A program made the translations under genes and the position numbers. Below the pieces are notes generated by a model that worked only from the letters and a program-made list of their open reading frames with translations, ran no database searches and was not told where the DNA came from. A DNA stretch of 64,000 nucleotides, from NCBI RefSeq assembly GCF_000381885.1, contig NZ_KB907220.1, positions 34,547-98,546 of the forward strand. Reading direction: 5' to 3'. This DNA comes from Actinomadura atramentaria DSM 43919 (lineage in GTDB: Bacteria > Actinomycetota > Actinomycetes > Streptosporangiales > Streptosporangiaceae). Numbering within the stretch: the first letter of the stretch is position 1; the number at the start of each line of letters is the position of its first letter. This document shows positions 43,449-52,462 of the stretch, piece by piece.

Positions 43449-45173
43449 TCACGGCCGGGTGAAGCCGATGTCCTCGTAGGCGGGTTCGTAGAACCCGTTC
43501 GCGCCGAGGTTGGCCAGCCCGCGCCGCACCGCGACGATCTGCGGCCGCTGGTACAGCGGCAGCACGGTCGCCTCCCGCCAGATCAGGCGGTCCGCCGCGT
43601 CCAGCAGCGCGCGGGCGCGGTGGCCGCCCGCGACGGCCGCGCCCGCCCGGTCCATCGCCGCGTCGATCTCGGCCGTGCCGTGCCGCGCGTAGTTCTGCTG
43701 GAGGCCGCCCGCGCCCGGCCGCGCGAACACCGACCGCAGCGCCGACAGCGGGTAGGCGGTGCCGAGCCAGGTGAACGGCACCAGGTCGAAGTCGCCCGCC
43801 GCGACGTACCGGTCGAACAGGTCGTCGGCGGGGACGGTCCGCACGTCCACCCGGATTCCGACGCGCTGGAGCATCGCGCGGGTCAGCTCGCCCTCGGGCT
43901 TGGCGCCGGGCACGCCCGCCGGGACCACGAACCGCAGCGCCAGCGTCCGGCCGCCGCGCGTCCGGTAGCGGCCGTGCCGCCGCCATCCGGCCGCGTCCAG
44001 CAGCCGCCGCGCGGCGGCCGGGTCGTAGCGGCCGAGCGCGCCGGAGTTGTCGCGGTAGCCGGGCTGGGTGTTGACGAGGAAGTGGCTGCCGAGCGTCCGG
44101 GCGGGCCAGCACAGGCCCGCCAGGTCCGAGCGGGCCAGGGCGCGGCGGTCGATGGCGAGGGTCACCGCGCGGCGCACCCGCACGTCCGCCAGCGCGGGCC
44201 GGGCCGCGTTCAGCGTGATCTGCCGCCAGTCGGGGCCGCCGGCGCGGCGCACCGACGCGCCCGGCACGGACGCGACGCGACGCAGCGCCGCCGCGTCCAT
44301 CCCGACGTCGATCAGGTCGATCTCGTCGTTGGCGAACGCGCCGGGCATCGCGCCGCCGTCCATCGCGCGGAACACGATCCGGTCCAGCTCGGCGGGCCGC
44401 CCCCACCACGCCGGGTCGCGGACGAGCGTGACCGTCTTCTGCGTCCGGTCGATCCGGCCGACGCGGAACGGTCCGGCGGTGACGGGCATCCGGTTCCGGA
44501 ACGCGGCGTCGAACGCGGCGGGCGTCGCCATCGCCGACGCCGGATAGAGCGGGCTGAACAGGCTCCGCCAGTCCGCGTACGGCTGCGCGAACTCGACGCG
44601 GACCTCGCCCGGGTCCGGCCCGGCCGAGACGCGCGCGATCTGCCGGTACCCGGTGACGGTCGCGACGCGGAAGCGCGGGTCCGCGCCCGATAGCGCGCGG
44701 GCCTGCGCGGCGAAGTCGGCCGCGCCGATCGGGCGGCCGTCCGACCAGCGCGCGCGGGGGTTCAGCCGGTACGTCACGACCTGGCGCGGCCGCAGCCGGG
44801 TGACGCGCGCGGACAGCAGGTACTCGGGGACGGGACGCGGGACCGCGTCGGCGTCCGCGCGCATCAGCACCGGCAGCACCGCGCGGACGACGACGCCGAC
44901 CGCGCTCTTGCTGCCGTCCGCGTGGTGGACGTTCCACTGCGCGGGGAACTCCGCGAGCGGCCAGCGCAGCGTGCCGCCGGTGCGGACCTCCGCGCGCGAC
45001 GCCGGGTTGACGTCGAAGGCGGGCGGCCCGCCGCCCGCGAACGGGCGCGGCGCGGCCGCGTCCCCGCACCCGCCCGCCGAAACCGCCACGAGCAGGCCGA
45101 CGAGCAGTGGCACGGGCAGTCGCACGGGCAGCGGCACGGGCAGTGGCACGGGCAACCCGCGCGGGACCTTCAC
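43449..45173 (-). CDS. peptide-type ABC importer solute-binding protein
   Basis: 574 aa from the GTG at 45173 (GTGA overlap with the ATPase); an ATG at 45197 would overlap 28 bases. Family 5 (dipeptide/oligopeptide/nickel) binding protein: FTLVRDPAWWG-like block, ITLNAARPALADVRVRRAVTLAID and the C-terminal EATVLPLYQRP. The signal peptide is unusual: its hydrophobic core is four LPVP-type repeats, ending near SAGGCGD, a weak lipobox. Last gene of the importer operon. Confidence 0.9.
   Translation of the reverse strand: MKVPRGLPVPLPVPLPVRLPVPLLVGLLVAVSAGGCGDAAAPRPFAGGGPPAFDVNPASRAEVRTGGTLRWPLAEFPAQWNVHHADGSKSAVGVVVRAVLPVLMRADADAVPRPVPEYLLSARVTRLRPRQVVTYRLNPRARWSDGRPIGAADFAAQARALSGADPRFRVATVTGYRQIARVSAGPDPGEVRVEFAQPYADWRSLFSPLYPASAMATPAAFDAAFRNRMPVTAGPFRVGRIDRTQKTVTLVRDPAWWGRPAELDRIVFRAMDGGAMPGAFANDEIDLIDVGMDAAALRRVASVPGASVRRAGGPDWRQITLNAARPALADVRVRRAVTLAIDRRALARSDLAGLCWPARTLGSHFLVNTQPGYRDNSGALGRYDPAAARRLLDAAGWRRHGRYRTRGGRTLALRFVVPAGVPGAKPEGELTRAMLQRVGIRVDVRTVPADDLFDRYVAAGDFDLVPFTWLGTAYPLSALRSVFARPGAGGLQQNYARHGTAEIDAAMDRAGAAVAGGHRARALLDAADRLIWREATVLPLYQRPQIVAVRRGLANLGANGFYEPAYEDIGFTRP
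45104..45151. repeat. four tandem 12-bp repeats in a signal peptide
   Basis: GCAGTGGCACGG-type unit, four consecutive copies with single-base changes; on the minus strand it encodes LPVP LPVP LPVR LPVP in the solute-binding protein signal sequence. The frame is preserved, so copy number could vary without breaking the gene. Confidence 0.85.
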
Positions 45174-47248
45174 GGCGGCCCCGGCGGATGGTGGCACGCG
45201 GCGCTGCGGTCCACGGCGGGATCGGGCGCGGCCAGCTCCGGGACGGCCCGCTCGCAGCGCGCCCGCGCCACCGCGCCGCCCCGCGCGCCCAGCTCGTCGC
45301 CCGCGGCGGGCAGCAGCGCGGGCGCGGCCAGCGCCGCGTACCGGGGGCAGCGCGGCCGGAACGGGCAGCCCGCGGGCGGCGACGACGGGTCGGGCGGGTC
45401 GGCCAGCAGCGTCCGCCGCCCGCGCCGCCCCGCCGGGTCCGGCGCGGGCACCGCGTCCAGCAGCGCCCGCGTGTACGGATGCGCCGGGGACTCGTACACC
45501 GCGTCGGCCGCGCCGATCTCCACGATCCGCCCCGCGTACATGACGGCGACGCGGTCCGCGACGCGGCGGACCACCGCCAGATCATGCGCGACGAACACGT
45601 ACGCCAGGCCGAGCCCGGCCCGCAGGTCCTCCAGCAGGTCCATGATCTGCGCCTGCACGGACACGTCCAGCGACGCGACGGGCTCGTCGAGCAGCAGCAG
45701 CCGCGGCTCCAGCGCCAGCGCGCGGGCGATCGCGACGCGCTGCCGCTGGCCCGCCGACAGCGCCGCCGGATAGCGGTCCGCGTGCGCCTGCTCCAGCCCG
45801 ACCAGGCCCAGCAGCTCCGCGACGCGGCGCGGGACGGCCGCCCGCGCCACCCGGTGCGTGCGCAGCGGCTGCGTCAGGATGTCGCGGACGCGCATCCGGG
45901 GGTCCAGCGACGTCGCCGGGTCCTGGAACACGACCTGGAGGTCCCGGCGCAGCGCCTTGCGGACCTTCGGCGACAGCGCCGCGACGTCCCGGCCGAACAC
46001 CGCGATCCGGCCGCGCTGCGGCCGCTCCAGCCGCAGGATCTCCATCAGCAGCGTCGTCTTGCCGCAGCCGGACTCCCCGACCAGGCCCAGCGTCTCGCCC
46101 GCGCGGACCTCCAGCGACACCCCGTCCACCGCCCGGACCGCGCCCGCCGCGCGCCGCGCGAACGCCCCGCGCGGCGGGAAGTGCCGGGCCAGGCCGCTGA
46201 TCCGCAGGACCGCCGGGCGCTCGGCGCGCGGCGGGCGGCGCGGCGGGGGCGGCGCGGGGACGGCCGGGAACACCCGGCCCGCGTCGAGCGTCGCGGCCGT
46301 CCGCACGCACGCGGCGCGGTGCCCCGCCCCGACCAGCACCGCCGCCGGGGCCGCGCGGTCGCACTCGGGGCCGCCGATCGGGCAGCGCGGCCGGAACGGG
46401 CACGGCGTCGGCGGGCCCCCGGCGGGCGGCGGCGCGCCGCCGATCGGCGCGGGCCGCGCGCCGCGCTCGCGGGGCGCGTCGAGCCGGGGCAGCGACCGCA
46501 GCAGCCCGATCGTGTACGGCATCCGGGGCCGCCGGTACACGTCCCCGACCGGCCCGGACTCCACCTCGCGGCCCGCGTACATCACCACGACGCGGTCCGC
46601 GAGGTCCGCGACGACGCCGAGGTCGTGGGTGATCAGGACGATCGCCGCGCCCGTCGCGTCCCGCGCGACCCGCAGCACGTCGAGGATCTGGGCCTGGACG
46701 GTCACGTCGAGCGCGGTCGTCGGCTCGTCCGCGACGATCGCGACGGGGTCGTTGGCGATGGCCATCGCGATCATCACGCGCTGCCGCATGCCGCCGGAGA
46801 ACTCGTGCGGATGGGCGCGGGCGCGCCGCGCCGCGTCGGGGATGCCGACGAGGTCCAGCAGCTCCACGGCCCGCGCCCGCGCCGCGCGCCGCGTCGCGCC
46901 CGCGTGGATCTGGATCGTCTCGGCGATCTGGTCGCCCACCGGGTGGACGGGCGTCAGCGCCGACAGCGGGTCCTGGAACACCATCGCCAGGTCCCGGCCG
47001 CGCACCCGCGCCAGCTCGGCGTCGGACCGGCCGAGCAGCTCCGCGCCGCGCAGCCGCACCGACCCGCGCGCCCGCGCGCCCGCCGGGAGCAGCCCGAGGA
47101 CGGCGAGCGCCAGCGCGGACTTGCCCGACCCGGACTCCCCGACGACGCCGACGACCTCGCCGCCCTCGACCGCGAGGTCCAGGCCGCGCACGACGGGCAC
47201 GTCCGGCGGGTAGACGACGTGCAGCCCGCTGATCTCCAGCACGCTCAC
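45170..47248 (-). CDS. peptide-type ABC importer, double ATPase
   Basis: 692 aa from GTG 47248. Two complete ATPase units: first with GESGSGKSALALAVL, FSGGMRQRVMIAMAIA and ADEPTTALDV; second with GESGCGKTTLLMEIL, LSAGQRQRVAIARAL and LDEPVASLDV (Ala replaces the Gly of LSGGQ). Each ends with the Opp/Dpp C-terminal domain and its Cys cluster (CPFRPRCP in both). This replaces separate DppD and DppF proteins. Overlaps both neighbouring genes by 4 bases. Confidence 0.92.
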   Translation of the reverse strand: MSVLEISGLHVVYPPDVPVVRGLDLAVEGGEVVGVVGESGSGKSALALAVLGLLPAGARARGSVRLRGAELLGRSDAELARVRGRDLAMVFQDPLSALTPVHPVGDQIAETIQIHAGATRRAARARAVELLDLVGIPDAARRARAHPHEFSGGMRQRVMIAMAIANDPVAIVADEPTTALDVTVQAQILDVLRVARDATGAAIVLITHDLGVVADLADRVVVMYAGREVESGPVGDVYRRPRMPYTIGLLRSLPRLDAPRERGARPAPIGGAPPPAGGPPTPCPFRPRCPIGGPECDRAAPAAVLVGAGHRAACVRTAATLDAGRVFPAVPAPPPPRRPPRAERPAVLRISGLARHFPPRGAFARRAAGAVRAVDGVSLEVRAGETLGLVGESGCGKTTLLMEILRLERPQRGRIAVFGRDVAALSPKVRKALRRDLQVVFQDPATSLDPRMRVRDILTQPLRTHRVARAAVPRRVAELLGLVGLEQAHADRYPAALSAGQRQRVAIARALALEPRLLLLDEPVASLDVSVQAQIMDLLEDLRAGLGLAYVFVAHDLAVVRRVADRVAVMYAGRIVEIGAADAVYESPAHPYTRALLDAVPAPDPAGRRGRRTLLADPPDPSSPPAGCPFRPRCPRYAALAAPALLPAAGDELGARGGAVARARCERAVPELAAPDPAVDRSAACHHPPGPP

Positions 47249-48168
47249 GCCGCGTCCTCCCGCTTCCCCGGCGCGCGCGCCGCCGGGGCCCGCACCGCGC
47301 ACAGCGCCTGCGGCACCCCGTCGCGCGGCCCCCGGCGCGGCGCGCGCCCGGCGCAGCGCGGGACGGACGGGTCGAGGGCGTCGCGCAGCCCGTCCCCGAG
47401 GAGGTTCACCGCCAGCACGATCAGCACCAGCGGCCCCGCCGCCGACGCGAACAGCCACGGGTACGCGGGCGCGGCCCCCCGCGCGTCCGCGATGAGCGTG
47501 CCGAGCGACGCGTCGGGCGGCTGCGCGCCGAACCCGAGGTAGGCCAGCCCCGCCTCGGTGATGATCGCCAGGCTCACGTTCAGCGCCGCGTCCACGACCA
47601 GCAGCGACGCCAGGTGCGGCAGGATGTGCCGGACGATCACCCGCACCGGCCCGACGCCGAGGAACCGGGCGGCGCGCACGTAGTCGCGCTCCTTGAGGGA
47701 CAGCGTCATCGCCCGCACCATCCGCGCGGTGATCATCCACAGGAACGCGGCGATGACCAGCACCACGCCCGTCCCGCCGCCGAGCGCGGGCGACAGCACC
47801 GCGACGGCCAGGAACGACGGCAGGACGAGCAGCAGGTCCACGCCGAACATCAGCAGCCGGTCCACCCAGCCGCCGAGGACCCCGGCCGTCATCCCGACCG
47901 CCGCCGCGACGCCCGTCGACAGCACCGCGACGAGCAGCCCGATCAGCAGCGACTTGCGCATGCCGCGCAGCGTCAGCGCGAACAGGTCGCGGCCGCTCTG
48001 CGTCGTCCCGAACCAGTGCCCGGCGGACGGCGGCGCGCGGAACGCGGTGAAGTCCGTCTGGTCCCAGCGCCACGGCGCGGCGAGCGGCCCGAGGAACGCG
48101 ACGGCGAACAGCGCGGCGAGCAGGACCGCGCCCGCGACGGCGCGCCGGTTGCCGGGCGGGCGGGTCAT
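47245..48168 (-). CDS. peptide-type ABC importer permease (DppC-like)
   Basis: 307 aa from ATG 48168. Six membrane segments; the N-terminal OppC-type segment (AGAVLLAALFAVAFLGPLAAP), the periplasmic FGTTQSGRDLFALTLRGMR and the ATPase-contact loop KERDYVRAARFLGVGPVRVIVRHILPH are characteristic. The last 40 residues form an Arg/Pro/Ala-rich tail (CAGRAPRRGPRDG) beyond the usual end of the family. Translationally coupled to both neighbours. Confidence 0.92.
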   Translation of the reverse strand: MTRPPGNRRAVAGAVLLAALFAVAFLGPLAAPWRWDQTDFTAFRAPPSAGHWFGTTQSGRDLFALTLRGMRKSLLIGLLVAVLSTGVAAAVGMTAGVLGGWVDRLLMFGVDLLLVLPSFLAVAVLSPALGGGTGVVLVIAAFLWMITARMVRAMTLSLKERDYVRAARFLGVGPVRVIVRHILPHLASLLVVDAALNVSLAIITEAGLAYLGFGAQPPDASLGTLIADARGAAPAYPWLFASAAGPLVLIVLAVNLLGDGLRDALDPSVPRCAGRAPRRGPRDGVPQALCAVRAPAARAPGKREDAA

Positions 48169-49166
48169 GCCCGCGCCCGGACGCGCGGGTCGAGCAGGCC
48201 GCGCAGCGCGTCGGAGGCCAGCCCCGCCAGCAGCACCGCGACGGCCGCGACGACGTTGGCGGCCGCGACGACGTTGACGTCCCCGCGCAGGATGGCGTCC
48301 ACCACCCACTCGCCGAGCCCGTGCCACCCGAACACCTGCTCGGTGAACATCCCGGTGAGCAGCAGCACCCCGACCGTGTACGCGAAGTAGGTGGTCAGCG
48401 GGATCAGCGCGGTGCGCACGCCGTGCCGCAGCAGCGCGTCGCGGCGGCGCAGCCCCTTGGCGCGCGCGGTGCGGACGTAGTCGGCGCCGATGACGTCGAG
48501 CATCATCCCGCGCTGGTACCGGCAGTAGACCGCGAGCTGCGACAGCGCGACGACGACGGTCGGCAGCGCGAGGTGCCGGACCCGGTCGCCCACCGCGCCG
48601 AGCGCCCCGAACGCGCCGCCCGCCGCGCCGGGGCTGGACTCCCCCACCCACTCCACGAACTGGACGCCGGTGGCCTGGTCCACGGCGGCGGCGGCGATCT
48701 GCAGCAGCGGGGCCAGCACGAACACCGGCACGGCGAGCAGCAGGAACGACCCGGCGGTGACGAGCCGGTCGGCGGCCGTGCCGCGCCGCGCCGCCGCGTA
48801 CGCGCCGAGCAGCACGCCGCCCGCGAACCCGAGCGCGCTCCCGGCGGCGAGCAGCCGCACGCTGACCCACAGCCGCCGCCACAGCTCGGCCGCGACGGGC
48901 TCGCCGCGCAGCGTGCGGCCGAAGTCGCCGCGGACGATCCCGGCCGCCCAGACGCGGTACCGCTCGGCCAGCGGCTCGCGGTCGTCGAGGTTCAGCCGCC
49001 GCAGCGCGGCCCGGTCGGCGGGGGCCGCGGGGGCCGGTCCGGCGGCCGGTCCGGGCGGGTCCGGCCGGGGGTGCAGCGACGCCGCCGCGAGCAGGTAGGC
49101 GAGGCTCGCCGCCACCACCGCGAGCACCGCGTGCCCCGCCAGCCGGCGCACCAGGAACCTTCCCAT
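48165..49166 (-). CDS. peptide-type ABC importer permease (DppB-like)
   Basis: 333 aa. N-terminal membrane segment (RLAGHAVLAVVAASLAYLLAAAS), then GDFGRTLRGEPVAAELW, typical of DppB, and the contact loop DYVRTARAKGLRRRDALLRHGVR. The external loop after helix 1 is Pro/Ala rich (about residues 33-55). First gene of the importer operon B-C-DF-A. Substrate class is uncertain: family 5 systems move peptides, nickel or sugars-peptide conjugates. Confidence 0.92.
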   Translation of the reverse strand: MGRFLVRRLAGHAVLAVVAASLAYLLAAASLHPRPDPPGPAAGPAPAAPADRAALRRLNLDDREPLAERYRVWAAGIVRGDFGRTLRGEPVAAELWRRLWVSVRLLAAGSALGFAGGVLLGAYAAARRGTAADRLVTAGSFLLLAVPVFVLAPLLQIAAAAVDQATGVQFVEWVGESSPGAAGGAFGALGAVGDRVRHLALPTVVVALSQLAVYCRYQRGMMLDVIGADYVRTARAKGLRRRDALLRHGVRTALIPLTTYFAYTVGVLLLTGMFTEQVFGWHGLGEWVVDAILRGDVNVVAAANVVAAVAVLLAGLASDALRGLLDPRVRARA

Positions 49167-49440
49167 CCCTCCCCTTCGCCACAGGACGGTAACGAAATGC
49201 TACCGCCCGGTCACGGATTGGTGGGGTGGAATGCCGCAACGCGTAAAAACCGCCGGACAGCGGGGGTGCGCGGCGGACACCGGGGCGGCCGGGCATGATC
49301 CCACCTCTCGGGCGCGCGTCGTACCGCCGCGAGCGAACCCGCAGGTCACAGCCTTGTCCTCACGTGGACAGCACGGGGTGCGCCGAGCTACGGACGGGGA
49401 AGCTTTACGATTCATTTACTTTTTCTCTCGGGGAGCACGC

Positions 49441-51408
49441 ATGGGCACCGTGGCCGACCGACCGAGGGCCGCACGCGCCGCCCCGGTCATCGCCGCCGCC
49501 GCCGCGGGCGTCGTCGTCGCGGCGCTCGTCCTCGGCCGCTGGGTCGACGACCCGCGGCGGCTCGTGTGGTGGCATCCGGAGATCGTCGTGGCCCTGCTGT
49601 GGACCCCGGTCGCCGGGCTGCTGCTGCGCCGCCGCCCGCGGCTCGCCGTGGGCTGGCTCATGCTCGGCGCGGGGTGCAGCTCCGCGGTCTACGTCCTGTC
49701 GATCAACCTCGCCCCGTTCCTCGCCGAGCGCGGCGCGGCGGGCGCGGGCTTCTTCCACTGGCTCAGCCTGTGGCTGTGGGCGGTGGACGACTACTCGCTC
49801 ACGCTCGTCCTGCCGCTGATCTTCCCGGACGGGCGGCTGGTGTCGCGCTGGTTCGCGCCGGTCCTCGCGCTCGCCTGCGCGATCCCGCTCATCGTGTGCG
49901 TCCACCTCACGATCGACCCGGACGTCCTGCGGTACCACAACGGCGTCTCGGCCTACCCGTTCCAGGACATCCCGCTGCCGATCAGCGCGGCGATCCTCGC
50001 CTGCCTCGTGCTCGGGTTCGTCGCGCTCGGGCTGCGGTTCGCGCGGTCCGCGCCGGACGTGCGGCGGCAGATCGTGTGGGTCATCTACCCCGGCGTCTTC
50101 TCGCAGACGATCACGTTCCTCGGCGAGTCGGTCCCGATCCACGACGCGGTCCGGGACGGCGTCGTCGCGGCCGTCCCCGTCTTCATCGCGTTCGCGATCA
50201 CCAAGTACCGGCTGTACGACATCGACCTGCTCGTCAGCCGGACGATCGTGTACGCCGCGCTCGCCGCCATCATCACCGGCGTCTACTTCGCGCTCGTCGC
50301 CGCCGCCGGCCGCATCGCCGCCGACCACCTGCCCGTCGCGGGCGTCGTCGGCGCCATCGTGGCCGGAGCGGTGTTCGAGCCCGTCCGGCGGCGGCTCCAG
50401 CGCGGCGTGGACCGCCTCATCCACGGCGAGCGCGACCCGTACCGGATCGCGGACCGGCTCAACCGGCGGCTCCAGCCGATCTCCGACCCGCGCGCCGCGC
50501 TGACCGTCGCCGCCACGACCGTCCGCGAGTCGCTGCACGCCGCCGGGGTCGTGCTGGAGGTCGTGGACCGCGACGGCCAGACGATGTCGGTGACCTGCGG
50601 GGAGCCCGGCGAGCGCGCCCAGTCGGTGCCGCTGGTCTGGCACAGCGAGCCGGTCGGCCGCCTCACGCTCGGCGTCGCGCGCCGCACCGATCCGCGCGTC
50701 GCCGCCGTCCTGGCCCGCAACCTCGCCGAGCTCGCCAACGCGACCCGGCTGGCCATCGACGTGCAGCGCTCCCGCGAGCGCATCCTGCGGACCCGCGAGG
50801 AGGAGCGGCGGCGGCTGCGCCGGGACCTGCACGACGGCCTCGGCCCCACCCTCGCCAGCCTCGCCATGACCGCCGACGCCGCCCGTATCACCATGCGCGC
50901 CGACCCCGACGCCGCCGAAGGGCTCCTCGAACAGCTCCGCACCACGATCGGCCGCACCATCGGCGACATCCGCGACCTGGTGTACGGGCTGCGCCCGCCC
51001 GCGCTGGACGACCTCGGCCTCGCCGGGGCGATCCGCGCCCTCGGCGGCGTCGTCTCGACCGGCGACGGGCCGCGCGTGGACGTCCACGTGGACGGCGACC
51101 TGGACCGGCTTCCCGCCGCCGCCGAGGTCGCCGCCTACCGGATCGTCCAGGAGGCCCTGACGAACGTGTACCGGCACGCGAAGGCAGACCGCGCGGTGGT
51201 GCGGCTGCTCAGCCTGAACGGGGACCTGCACGTCACCGTGGGGGACGACGGGATCGGCGTCCGCGACCGGCCTCGCTCGGGCGTCGGCATGACCTCGATG
51301 CGCGAACGCGCCGCCGAACTGGGCGGCTCCTGCACGATCGGCCCCGGGCCCGGCGGCGGGACGCTCGTCAGCGCCCGGCTCCCGGTGAACGGCCTGCGCT
51401 CGTCCTGA
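49441..51408 (+). CDS. sensor histidine kinase, NarL-partner type, orphan
   Basis: 655 aa from ATG 49441. About seven to eight membrane segments in the first 300 residues (VVVAALVLGRWV, VALLWTPVAGLLL and so on), a GAF-like segment (about 335-440), then a HisKA_3 domain with phospho-acceptor His464 (RRDLHDGLGPTLASLAM) and an HATPase (AYRIVQEALTNVYRHA, VGDDGIGV, GVGMTSMRERA). Its partner should be a LuxR-type response regulator, but none is beside it. Upstream DNA is unusually AT-rich (49400-49432). Confidence 0.9.
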   Translation: MGTVADRPRAARAAPVIAAAAAGVVVAALVLGRWVDDPRRLVWWHPEIVVALLWTPVAGLLLRRRPRLAVGWLMLGAGCSSAVYVLSINLAPFLAERGAAGAGFFHWLSLWLWAVDDYSLTLVLPLIFPDGRLVSRWFAPVLALACAIPLIVCVHLTIDPDVLRYHNGVSAYPFQDIPLPISAAILACLVLGFVALGLRFARSAPDVRRQIVWVIYPGVFSQTITFLGESVPIHDAVRDGVVAAVPVFIAFAITKYRLYDIDLLVSRTIVYAALAAIITGVYFALVAAAGRIAADHLPVAGVVGAIVAGAVFEPVRRRLQRGVDRLIHGERDPYRIADRLNRRLQPISDPRAALTVAATTVRESLHAAGVVLEVVDRDGQTMSVTCGEPGERAQSVPLVWHSEPVGRLTLGVARRTDPRVAAVLARNLAELANATRLAIDVQRSRERILRTREEERRRLRRDLHDGLGPTLASLAMTADAARITMRADPDAAEGLLEQLRTTIGRTIGDIRDLVYGLRPPALDDLGLAGAIRALGGVVSTGDGPRVDVHVDGDLDRLPAAAEVAAYRIVQEALTNVYRHAKADRAVVRLLSLNGDLHVTVGDDGIGVRDRPRSGVGMTSMRERAAELGGSCTIGPGPGGGTLVSARLPVNGLRSS

Positions 51409-51434
51409 CCGGCGGCGGCTGCCCCCCTCGGCAG

Positions 51435-51480
51435 GAGGGCCGGTGACCGCCCCCCGCCAAGAAGGTCGCCACCGGCCCTC
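51435..51480. terminator. hairpin after the kinase gene
   Basis: GAGGGCCGGTG pairs with CACCGGCCCTC over 11 bp, with an inner GACC/GGTC stem in the 24-base loop. It lies between convergent kinase and dapF genes; other GC stems follow to 51600, and I see no gene in 51409-51629. Confidence 0.65.
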
Positions 51481-51629
51481 GGCTCCGCCGGAATCCGGGG
51501 CTCCCATCCCGAACTCCGGGGGCCTTCCACCAGAGGGTGTGCAGGAATGAAATTACGCGGTCCCGGTCCCGGCGGAGAGGGACAGAGGTCCCGACCTTGC
51601 CGGGATTGTGGGACGGGAGGGCTTCCCGG

Positions 51630-52460
51630 TCAGCGGGTCAGGGCCCCGGGGTCGAGCTCGCCCTCGGCGACCAGGACGGCCGGGCCCGCCAGGTACGCCG
51701 TCTCCTCCTCCAGCGTGACCGTCAGGCGGCCGCCGGGGACGTCCACCGTCCAGCGGCCCGGCGGGACCGGCTCGGCGCCCGGCTCGGCCAGCGCCGCCGC
51801 CAGGGCCACCGCCACCGTCCCCGTCCCGCAGGAGCGGGTCTCGCCCGAGCCGCGCTCGTAGACGCGCATCTCGACGTGGTGGTCCCCGACCGGGCGGAAG
51901 AACTCCACGTTCACGCCCTCCGGGTAGACCGCCGGGTCGTAGCCCGGGGCGCGCGACAGGTCCAGGTCCGCGACCGGGACGTCCACCCGGCACGCCAGGT
52001 GAGGGTTGCCGACCGAGACGCTGACGCCCGGCAGCTCGCGGCCGTCCAGCGTCGCGGCGCTCGTCCCGAGGTAGGACGGCAGGCCCATCGCGACCCGCAC
52101 GTCGCCGTCCGCGCCGAGCGCGACCCGGCGCGGCCCCGACCGTGTCGCCACGTCCCACTCCCCCGGCTCCGCGAGGCCCGCCGCGACCAGGTAGCGCGCG
52201 AAGACCCGCACGCCGTTCCCGCACATCTCCGCGACGCCGCCGTCGTGGTTGCGGTAGTCCATGAACCACTCCGCGCCCTGCCCGGCCGCGTCCGCGCCCG
52301 CCGCCTTCGCGCGGACGACGCGCAGCACGCCGTCCCCGCCGATCCCGGCGCGCCGGTCGCACAGCCGCGCGACGGCCTCCGGCGTCAGCTCCAGCTCGCC
52401 GTCGGGGTCGGGCAGGATGACGAAGTCGTTCTCGGTTCCGTGGCCCTTGAGGAAGCGCAT
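51630..52460 (-). CDS. dapF: diaminopimelate epimerase
   Basis: 276 aa from ATG 52460. The two catalytic cysteines are present: Cys80 in EMCGNGVR and Cys211 in GSGETRSCGTGT. It converts LL- to meso-diaminopimelate for lysine and peptidoglycan. It starts 2 bases after the miaA stop, so the two are coupled, as in other actinomycetes. Confidence 0.97.
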   Translation of the reverse strand: MRFLKGHGTENDFVILPDPDGELELTPEAVARLCDRRAGIGGDGVLRVVRAKAAGADAAGQGAEWFMDYRNHDGGVAEMCGNGVRVFARYLVAAGLAEPGEWDVATRSGPRRVALGADGDVRVAMGLPSYLGTSAATLDGRELPGVSVSVGNPHLACRVDVPVADLDLSRAPGYDPAVYPEGVNVEFFRPVGDHHVEMRVYERGSGETRSCGTGTVAVALAAALAEPGAEPVPPGRWTVDVPGGRLTVTLEEETAYLAGPAVLVAEGELDPGALTR

Positions 52461-52462
52461 GC

